Shown piece by piece: positions 1 to 6,127 of a stretch of DNA of 10,709 nt. The position numbers and the translations under genes are program-made. Position 1 is the first letter of the stretch. Every line of letters starts with the position of its first letter. This stretch comes from Chrysochromulina parva (lineage: Eukaryota; Haptophyta; Prymnesiales; Chrysochromulinaceae), in assembly GCA_002887195.1 (NCBI GenBank), contig PJAB01002055.1, forward strand, positions 1-10,709, read 5' to 3'. The notes beneath the pieces are model-generated. The model saw nothing but the letters and a program-made list of their open reading frames with translations, was not told the DNA's origin and did no database searches.

Positions 1-120
1 CACTGATGGCCACTGATGGCCACTGATGGCCACTGATGGCCACTGATGGCCACTGATGGCCACTGATGGCCACTGATGGCCACTGATGGCCACTGATGGC
101 CACTGATGGCCACTGATTGC
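1..120. repeat. 10-bp minisatellite, 12 units, inside an intron
   Basis: Eleven perfect tandem copies of CACTGATGGC fill 1-110, and a twelfth copy with one change (CACTGATTGC) ends at 120. The array runs off the left edge, so its true length is unknown. Decayed pieces of the unit (GATGGC, CTGATGGC) continue to about 226. It lies in the intron that ends at 243. Confidence 0.97.
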
Positions 121-243
121 GGCATGTCCGATCTTGTGAGAGAGAGGCCACTCACATGCTCGTGCTCGATGGCCACCGATGGCTCCGCGTTTGGCGCCGC
201 TGATGGCGCCGCTGATGGCCCCCATGATTTCCTGCCCTCACAG
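1..243 (+). other. 3' part of an intron (donor outside window)
   Basis: A clean acceptor, CCCTCACAG at 235-243, precedes the first conserved codons of the phosphoesterase (Phe-Val-Ala-Gly-His-Ser-His from 245). The single G at 244 completes a split codon, so this is a phase-2 intron. The minisatellite and its decayed copies make up most of what is visible. No upstream exon can be seen. Confidence 0.75.
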
Positions 244-1777
244 GTTCGTCGCGGGGCACTCCCACGTGCGCGCCTTCCGCGTCCTCGATAACCATTCCGT
301 CGCGTATGAGGCGGGGAACTACCTCAACACCGTCGGCTTCGCATCGTTCTCGTACCCCCCCAACGCCTCCAACGCCTCCTCCTCTACCTCCTCCAAATTT
401 GAATACCGCAACATCGATGCCAACCAGGTCTCGATGGCGAGCGTCGCCGGCCTGAATAGCACTACCCCGCTGCTCACGGCCGCCGGCGCCGCGCTGCAGG
501 CAGAGATTGTGCGGGTCGCGGCGACGCTCGGGCTCAACGACGTGCTCGGATGCGCCCCGCGTACGTACGGCACGTATCTCCCCTTGAGCTCGGCCGAGTC
601 GCTCTGGCGGCTTTGGATGCAGGAGGTGACGACGCAGGCGGCCCTCGGCAGCAACGCGTCGCGCATCGTGGTGCAAAGCACGGGCGCCTTGCGCTACGAT
701 TTGTTCTCCGGGCCGGTCACCCGTAACGACATCTGGACGATGTGCCCCTTTGCCGATCAGTACTGGCGCGTCGCGTCCAACGTCAACGGCGTCGACCTGC
801 GAATGATCTTGAGCAGCCTCGGCGCGGGTCCAGGCAGTTTGGGAGGCACCACTCGAAGGCGCGCGCGTGCGCTTCAGAGTGGGGCGCTGCCGGCGTATGC
901 GGCGACCTCGGCTCCCGTCGAGGGCCGGATGTACGCTGCGAACCGCCCTGCTGGCGCCCTGCTGACGCCCTGCTGGCCTGTGATTGCGACTTGGATTGCC
1001 ACATTGGCTCCACGAGACCTGTGGGGAGACCTGTGGTGAGACCTGTGGGGAGAGCTATGGGCGGTCTCTCGCCAGCTGCCTCTGAGTGCCATTCGTGTCT
1101 GTCTGAGTGCGCCTGATTGCAGGTACGAGCTCTGGACGGTCAGCTACAATAAGGAACGCGTGAAGCAGGCCTATGAGGCCAAGACGAACCAAACTGCGAC
1201 CCCGGTGGTCATGCTCAACGGCTCGACCACGACCGAGCTCTGGTTCGATTGGGTGCCGCGCGCCTGGCCGTGTGTCCAATCCACCGGCGACCCGTGGCGT
1301 CAGCTAGACTACTTGGCGTATACACGCTATTGCTTGCTTGCTTTCTGCCTCGCCGTCGTCACGACGGTAATGACGGTGGCAACCATCGCGGCATACCGTG
1401 AATGGAAGCCTTACATCCTAGCCGTGTTCTTTCTCGTCCGTGTGCGTGCGTCGGGACGATCGATGCGCGAATTGCCAATGGAGGTGCAAGCCAAGGAGCT
1501 TGAGGAGGTACCCGCCAAGACGCTTGTGGAGGTGCCCGCCAAGACGCTTGTGGAGGTGCCCGCCAAAACGCTTGTGGAGGTGCCCGCCAAGACGCTTGTG
1601 GAGGTGCCCGCCAAGAGTCTTGTTCCGAGAGGGGCAACAGAGGGGGCAGGCACAACGCTCGGGTCGACTCCGACTCCGATGGGTGCCGGGCAGCCAGCTT
1701 CGTCCTCGGCGACCCTTCCACGTCCGATGCCGGATGACTTGGATGAGCTTGGACAACACCGCTGCGACGAGCGTTGA
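244..1777 (+). CDS. Membrane-anchored calcineurin-like phosphoesterase / 5'-nucleotidase-like protein, C-terminal part (5' truncated)
   Basis: Exons 244-930 and 1123-1777 encode the last 446 residues; the N-terminal catalytic part lies left of the window. The first residues hold a GHSHxR motif, the last metal-ligand motif of calcineurin-like metallophosphoesterases, followed by a stretch (...VAYEAGNYLNTVGF...) like fungal YHR202W-type putative 5'-nucleotidases. A second conserved block, GALRYDLFSGPVTRNDIW, is at about 683-740. Joining the exons gives EGRMYELWTVSYN, continuing that C-terminal domain. Seven N-glycosylation sequons precede a hydrophobic segment (about 1330-1395) and none follow, which suggests a lumenal or extracellular enzyme domain with a cytosolic tail. 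The tail holds six 8-residue repeats (1481-1624). The substrate cannot be read from the sequence; a phosphate-ester or nucleotide ectoenzyme is inference. A further intron starting near 1437 cannot be excluded. Confidence 0.78.
944..976. repeat. 11-bp intronic minisatellite, 3 units
   Basis: Three units of CGCCCTGCTGG (944-954, 955-965, 966-976); the middle one ends in A instead of G. It lies inside the 931-1122 intron. Confidence 0.9.
1014..1061. repeat. 12-bp intronic minisatellite, 4 units
   Basis: Units of GAGACCTGTGGG at 1014, 1026, 1038 and 1050. The second ends in T and the last is degenerate (GAGAGCTATGGG). It is in the same intron as the 11-bp array. Confidence 0.9.
1481..1624 (+). 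repeat. 24-bp coding tandem repeat (EVPAKTLV x6)
   Basis: Six 24-bp units start at 1481, 1505, 1529, 1553, 1577 and 1601. Translated, the first (EVQAKELE) and last (EVPAKSLV) are divergent and the four central ones are identical EVPAKTLV. Two base differences between the central units (A at 1510, A at 1567) are synonymous in this frame but change residues in the other forward frames, which supports translation in this frame. Confidence 0.85.
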
Positions 1778-2026
1778 CGGAATGTAACAGTCAGGACGTC
1801 ACCAAAACTGTTACACGGGCTGTGATGTAACGGTACTTGGCGATCAGGTATCTCCCACCCCATAGGGGCCCAGTCAGTCTGTCTCTACTCGCAGTACTGT
1901 ACTGGTACTGTACGGGTGTCCGTTTTGAATGTGGTGTCCGTGTGTTCACAGTGTTCAGTGACGCAGGGTGACCGTGTGACGAACCTCAACCTGTGTCCCG
2001 CGGGATTCTGAGTTTTGCTTCGCATA
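1778..2026. promoter_or_regulatory. Intergenic spacer and presumed promoter of the lumenal-protein gene
   Basis: This 249-bp spacer between two same-strand genes holds the 3' hairpin and then short direct repeats: GTACTGTAC at 1894 and 1905 (11-bp period), GGTGTCCGT at 1915 and 1933, and GTGTTCA at 1943 and 1952. No TATA box or known element is recognised. That this is a promoter follows only from its position. Confidence 0.35.
1783..1815. other. 9-bp inverted repeat just 3' of the stop codon
   Basis: TGTAACAGT (1783-1791) and its exact complement ACTGTTACA (1807-1815) flank a 15-nt loop. The arm starts 5 nt after the stop at 1775-1777, so the 3' UTR would form a hairpin. A related TGTAACGGT follows at 1826. 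The arm contains TGTAA, the green-algal poly(A) signal, but that link is only a guess in this lineage. Confidence 0.5.
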
Positions 2027-2704
2027 ATGGCTCCGATGCTGAGCTCGCGATCGGTCGCCGTGCTCGTGCTCGCGCTCGTCGGAGCCAGCGACGCGCTGCG
2101 AGTGGGCACACTCGGCCGTCGGGCCGTCGTCCAGCAGAGTGTCGCGGCCGCGGCAGTGAGCATCGTCTTTCCGACGGGCTCGGCACACGCAGTTCAGGAG
2201 GCGTCCAAGGAGGCGTAAGAGGCCGCAAGCCCCGAACCCCTCAACGCGTGCAGCGCTGATTACTGTGGAGAATTGCGCTCGCATCGCAGGGCCTTGGTCA
2301 AGGACACGTTGACGCAGCTGAAGGCCATCGTGAGTGCCAAGGACGCCTTCATCGCAGGCCTCGTCGCGCAGGACCCGAGCGCACCGCAGCTGCCAGCAGC
2401 GATCCCGTTCACCGTCTTCCAAAAGCTCGAGGGCACGGCGGAGCCCGAGTTCATGGAGGCTGCCATTGACTACGCTGAAGCTAACCGCGCGGCCAAGGAC
2501 CTCGTCAAGCTTGTCAAGCTCACGAAACAGAAGGTACAAGTGTCCACCAAGGAGCCAGGCAAGCCGCGCCAGACTACTGAGGTAGAGTACGGATCCGCTC
2601 CGGGCAGCAATCTCGCCTCCGCGCAGGAATATGCTGAACGCGCCGTTCAGGAGGTCATCGGGGCCTCGGTGGCCCTCGAGGCTGCCGCAAAGGCGTTAAA
2701 GTGA
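2027..2704 (+). CDS. Thylakoid-lumen-targeted protein of unknown function, about 212 aa
   Basis: Exons 2027-2214 and 2254-2704 (preferred model). Translation starts at ATG 2027 (TAATGG context). Residues 1-24 form a hydrophobic signal peptide. Residues 31-55 look like a second, twin-arginine-type lumen signal (GRRAV, a hydrophobic stretch, then SAHA as the cleavage site). This series of leaders is expected for a protein crossing the membranes of a complex plastid and then the thylakoid membrane. The mature part (about 155 aa) is mostly helical and alanine/lysine-rich, including EFMEAAIDYAEANRAAKDLV and a C-terminal helix ending AAAKALK. I do not recognise the family; a helical-bundle photosystem-associated protein (PsbQ-like) is speculation. 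An in-frame TAA at 2216-2218 must be spliced out; 2215-2289 is an alternative, also in-frame intron. Confidence 0.75.
2215..2253 (+). other. Very short intron (39 nt), or 75 nt with a later acceptor
   Basis: Donor GTAAGA at 2215 and acceptor GTGCAG ending at 2253. A second in-frame acceptor, CGCAG, ends at 2289. Both leave the frame intact (phase 2) and remove the TAA at 2216-2218. Thirty-nine nt is very short for an algal nuclear intron. The codons after the TAA stay open in the same frame, so an in-frame stop in one allele or a sequencing error is an alternative. Confidence 0.55.
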
Positions 2705-3170
2705 GCGAACTGGAGGAAAGAGGCCCTCACGAGTCACGTGCCACTTGTTCCCGGTGCGCGTGGGCGGTGGGGTGCGCGAGAGTGCGCGATGCAATTATCG
2801 CCTGTGGTGTCGACTGTGGTGTGTACTCCGCGGTCTGTGGTTAGCTAGGTCGACAGTGTCTGGCACTCTCGTTTCATCGCCCGCTTGCCGGCTAACCCCA
2901 AACCCGGCTTTCCTTACCCGCGCGGCCGCGCCCCGCGGGGTCCGGCTCCGGGGAGCGGCGGTTGGGCGGAGCGCGCCTCTCCGCTCTCGCCGGCGTGACC
3001 ACGGGCCGGCCCCGCACATCAGCCGTGAGCCGACAGCGACGACGCGCAGCGAATGTGAAGTTGAATCTCGCACTGGATTTGAGCATTTCAAAAAGAGGAC
3101 TATCCGGATACCTTTTGAGAGATTTAACTTCTTTTTGACCTTTCCTAGTCATTTCCGAGATCACACAGGA
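2705..3170. promoter_or_regulatory. Intergenic region upstream of the glutaredoxin-like gene
   Basis: This 466-bp spacer contains a strongly GC-rich block at about 2918-3010 with a small self-complementary core, CCCCGCGGGG (2932-2941). A pyrimidine/AT-richer leader at about 3105-3165 follows, just before the ATG. No gene or known motif is supported. It is open in the frame of the downstream gene, but the residues look non-coding. Confidence 0.35.
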
Positions 3171-3776
3171 ATGGCGCTTGGAACTCTTGCGCTTTTCGCG
3201 GCTAGCGCGTTCACGCCGCTGCCGTATCTTGTTCCAACTCTGGAGCGACGTTCTGCAGTGCTCAAGCCCACAGCGGTTCATACCCGGCACGTCGGCGTGC
3301 GTGCGCAGGAGGGTTCCGAGACTGGATTCATCGAAAAGCTGAAAGTTTCGTTCAGACTGTTCCAAGAATCACGTGCCGCGGGCTACAACTTCAAGCAGGC
3401 CGTCGCCGACGGGATCGCCGGAGAGTACGACGTATCGGCGGTGACTTCGGCCGTCACGAAGGAGGCCGCCTCGGCCCCGGTAGTGCTGTTCACGTGGGAG
3501 TCCAGCCCTGCATGCAAGAAAGCGCTCAAATATCTGGAGTGGGCAAACGTGAAGCCCCATGTGGTGCGATTGGACAACCCTTGGTCCGAGGGCAATCCGA
3601 AACGCGCGGCGCTTGGCCGCCTCACCGGCAGGTCTTCGGTTCCCTCAATTTGGATCGGCGGCAAGTACGTTGGTGGCTGCGATGATGGTCCCAGCGATGA
3701 GGCTCCTGGTCTCGTCAAGCTCGCCTTTGATGGCTCTCTGCCCAAAAGGCTCGAGGCAGCCGGCGTTGCAATTTGA
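3171..3776 (+). CDS. Plastid-targeted glutaredoxin-like protein with SPAC active site
   Basis: 201 aa, one exon, ATG at 3171 (GGAATGG). Residues 1-16 are a short hydrophobic leader ending AASAFTP. This matches the ASAFAP-type junction, with Phe after the cleavage site, of proteins imported into secondary red plastids; a basic transit-like stretch follows. Residues 50-95 form a helical linker. From about 103 a glutaredoxin fold is clear: VVLFTWESSPACKKA (active-site helix), LTGRSSVPSIWIGG (the cis-Pro loop; the family usually has TVP) and GGCDD (172 region, glutathione-binding in the family). The active-site tetrad is S112-P-A-C115 where class I enzymes have CPYC, so the nucleophilic first Cys is Ser. 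A classical thiol-disulfide role in plastid redox is therefore uncertain; another Cys, C170, remains. Glutathione binding without classical catalysis is possible. Confidence 0.88.
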   Translation: MALGTLALFAASAFTPLPYLVPTLERRSAVLKPTAVHTRHVGVRAQEGSETGFIEKLKVSFRLFQESRAAGYNFKQAVADGIAGEYDVSAVTSAVTKEAASAPVVLFTWESSPACKKALKYLEWANVKPHVVRLDNPWSEGNPKRAALGRLTGRSSVPSIWIGGKYVGGCDDGPSDEAPGLVKLAFDGSLPKRLEAAGVAI

Positions 3777-4440
3777 GCTACGAGCACTATGGAAGCGAAA
3801 GTGAAAGTAATCCAGTGAAAGGGGGTGCGCTGTTCATAGCGAGTCACGCGCGAGTTAACGCCAAACGCGCGAGTCGGTTACTAACGAGTCGGATTTTATC
3901 CGTTACGGACGTGCGATCGGATCGAATACGATGCCGTTCTCGGTCTCCCTCCCCCTCCCACGCTCCGACCTCCGACCTGGTCACGCTCGCAAATCAAGTT
4001 ACCACCGGAGAGTCGAGAGACGAGACCTCCCTCGTCGCCTCTGAGATACGTCTCCACCCCTCAGTCTGTTCATACACCAGCCACACCACCAGAGTACAGT
4101 CACGTCAGGCTCACACTCTCACACCTCATGGTCGCCCATGCCGCATGCCGCCCCGCCCACCGTGCTGAAAAACACGGCTAAAATCACGCCACAGTTGAGC
4201 CGAGCTTCTGTGGGCTGGCGTGACTGGCGTGGCCCTGCTGTAGCCCTGCTGCACCCCATCCCATTCCAAACTCAACGTCAAACTATCCTCGCTGCTACGA
4301 TCCGCAACGACTGCGCCCGGCCCTTTGTGGCCGTGGATCGCGTGGCCGCTCAGTACATTCGAGACGCGTGCAGATCGAGGCACGATGTATGTGCGCGCTT
4401 CCTTGCCTTCTCATCGAGCCTCGCGAGAGAACCTGAGTGA
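3777..4440. other. Convergent intergenic region, no gene seen
   Basis: 664 bp between the 3' ends of two convergent genes. It holds a 10-bp direct repeat ACGCGCGAGT (3846 and 3865) followed by further GAGTCGG copies, and a short GCCCTGCTG duplication near 4231-4252. I see no conserved coding potential, RNA gene or poly(A) signal. Open frames here look like chance in GC-rich DNA. Confidence 0.5.
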
Positions 4441-5775
4441 TCACGAATGTGAGAAGCCCATCAGCCCTCCGAGCTTGTGACGCTTCTGGTATTGTGGGTC
4501 GTAGCCATCCGGACCGCCAAGCACGTCAGCCTCCAGCATCGCGACGAACTCAGCCATGTCGAGCGTCTTCGCATCGCCATCGCTATCGCAAAAGTCGATA
4601 AGCGCCGTGATTGTTTTGTCGCTGATCGACTTGCTGAGCCCCCCCAAGAATTTGCGCAGCTCTCCGCGTCGGAGGAAGCCTGAACCATCTTCGTCGATGG
4701 CTTGGAAGGCCGCGGTAGCCGATGAGTACCTCTTCTGGATCTCAGACTTGTAGATTTGGTGAGCCTTGCGCAGCGCGGCAATACCTGGCCCGGTCTTCCG
4801 CAGCTTCACGTGGCCCTCGCCGTGGCCTGCCCCAGCGAGCTTACGCCTCATTCCAGCGGACATGAGCTCCTCTGCAGTGTCCTCCAATGCATGGTCCACC
4901 ACCGCAGACTCTGGGTCCTTTTCACCCCAGTTGCTAACGTCAGCCTGGAGCGTTTCCTTCATTTTAAGCACGTTCTGTGCCGTCATCAAGCGCGCGAATT
5001 CGGCGAAATTGATCGTGCCGTCGCCGTCGAAGTCAGCGAGATCGATGATGCGATCAAACACGCGCTCGGGGATGTTCAGATTAAACATGGCGTTGAGCAT
5101 GAACTTGAGCTCGTGTCGCTCGCAGGTGCCGGAGGAGTCCTCGTCAATGAGGCGGAACGCCCGACGCATCTCTTTGAATCGGCTCATGACAAGCTGCTTC
5201 AGATTGAGCCAGTGCGAGTAGACCTGCCTGTTGAAATCGTCGTCGTCGCTCAATGTCTTTGCAGGCTCGTTCACCAAGACACTCGGCATGACGCGGGCTC
5301 CTTGGACAACAGACCGGGGCGAGTACTCGGCGATGATTTGGCGGCGCGTCGGCGGCAGCTTGCCGAAGGCGCCGTGGCCATGCAGGTGCGGATACTCGAG
5401 CATGGCTTGGAATTTTTTCCACGGCACAGCCGAAGGTGAGCCAAGATGATTCAGATGCTCCTGATCAATTGGCATCTTGGCAAGCTGGCAGGCGAGCATC
5501 AGGTCGTTCGCATCGACCAGTTCGCCCTTTTCAGCAGCGCAGCGCAGCAATCGTTTGAGCTGCATCCGCTGCTTGTTGTGCTGCAGGCGGATCTTGGCCT
5601 CCTGGATCATCTCAGCCTCCGTGTAGCCTTCGAGCGGCGATTGGTCAAAAAGGCGACCGCCCCCGCGAACTGCAGCGTTCGTGGGGCCCCTTGCCGACGC
5701 AGAGCGAGACACGACGTGGACAGGCAAGGGTGCCAGACGCGGGGAACCCGGGACGCCCCGGGCAGAGACGGACAT
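4441..5775 (-). CDS. EF-hand protein with four calcium-binding loops, 444 aa
   Basis: One exon, ATG at 5775. The N-terminal 45 residues are basic and low in complexity. Residues 55-130 are helical and look like a degenerate EF-hand pair without ligands. EF1 is at 211-222 (DEDSSGTCERHE), EF2 at 248-259 (DFDGDGTINFAE, canonical), EF3 at 361-372 (DEDGSGFLRRGE) and EF4 at 397-409 (DSDGDAKTLDMAE). EF4 is 13 residues long, one more than the standard loop. The two pairs are separated by about 100 residues of charged linker. No signal peptide or membrane segment is seen, so it is likely cytosolic or cytoskeletal. EF3-EF4 most resembles the EF pair of the next gene (6128-7453), which has the same orientation, so an old tandem duplication is plausible. 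A calcium sensor role is inferred from the family; the partner is unknown. Confidence 0.88.
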   Translation of the reverse strand: MSVSARGVPGSPRLAPLPVHVVSRSASARGPTNAAVRGGGRLFDQSPLEGYTEAEMIQEAKIRLQHNKQRMQLKRLLRCAAEKGELVDANDLMLACQLAKMPIDQEHLNHLGSPSAVPWKKFQAMLEYPHLHGHGAFGKLPPTRRQIIAEYSPRSVVQGARVMPSVLVNEPAKTLSDDDDFNRQVYSHWLNLKQLVMSRFKEMRRAFRLIDEDSSGTCERHELKFMLNAMFNLNIPERVFDRIIDLADFDGDGTINFAEFARLMTAQNVLKMKETLQADVSNWGEKDPESAVVDHALEDTAEELMSAGMRRKLAGAGHGEGHVKLRKTGPGIAALRKAHQIYKSEIQKRYSSATAAFQAIDEDGSGFLRRGELRKFLGGLSKSISDKTITALIDFCDSDGDAKTLDMAEFVAMLEADVLGGPDGYDPQYQKRHKLGGLMGFSHS

Positions 5776-6127
5776 GCCCGTCGGTCGCGCGACAGAGAAA
5801 GACTATCGTTGCGTTCGCTCGCACCGCGACGGGAACGCAACAAAAACAACGCGGACGTCTTGTAACGTCGGGTGAACTATTCCACTTTTGGAACGGCCTT
5901 TCGCGAAACCACAGAGCCCGTCGTACGTGTAGTTAGTTCACGTTCACGTTAGATGAGTCGTATCTGCCTTCCGCTCGACATACTAAAACCTCGAACTAAA
6001 ACCATAGCGCTCGAAGCGTCGAGGTCGACGCGCTACTCGCTTCCGCGTTCCGCGCTGTCCGCCCCGTCGCCCCGTCCCCGTCGCGTTGTCCGTGAGCGCT
6101 GTAAAGTGACGTTTAACATGGCAGCTG
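5776..6127 (-). promoter_or_regulatory. Spacer and presumed promoter of the 4441-5775 gene
   Basis: 352 bp between two minus-strand genes. It contains the palindrome TTTCGCGAAA (5899-5908), which overlaps one copy of the GTTTCG hexamer (5904-5909, reading towards the gene on the minus strand, about 130 bp from its ATG). TTTCGCG resembles E2F/DP sites, but no regulator is identified. A short TTCACG direct repeat lies at about 5937-5948. Confidence 0.4.

Larger units (their letters stand above)
931..1122 (+). other. Intron, 192 bp, phase 2, with two minisatellites
   Basis: Donor GTACGC follows ...CGGAT, and acceptor ATTGCAG precedes GTACGAG. Removal restores a continuous frame (GRM-YELW) and skips the in-frame stop at 1037-1039. 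An alternative donor, GTGAG at 1036, is also in frame but would add about 35 repeat-derived, low-complexity residues, so I prefer 931. Confidence 0.72.

Noticed and set aside
1..120. Possible CRISPR array
   Set aside because: Units are 10 bp and directly adjacent with no spacers, and the context is a eukaryotic intron.
1359..1863. Several overlapping open frames on both strands across the 24-bp repeat
   Set aside because: A repeat whose unit is a multiple of 3 and lacks stops opens most frames at once. Only the phosphoesterase frame connects to conserved sequence and shows synonymous differences.
2918..3010. GC-rich block considered as rRNA fragment, tRNA or mobile-element end
   Set aside because: No cloverleaf, conserved rRNA core, terminal inverted repeat or target duplication can be recognised.
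2745..3170. In-frame open extension upstream of the glutaredoxin-like ATG (about 140 codons)
   Set aside because: The extension reads as arginine-rich, non-conserved sequence. The ATG at 3171 begins a proper ASAFTP-type leader, which must be N-terminal to work.
4756..5439. Plus-strand open frame of about 227 codons
   Set aside because: It is exactly antisense to the four-EF-hand gene, so it is a shadow frame.
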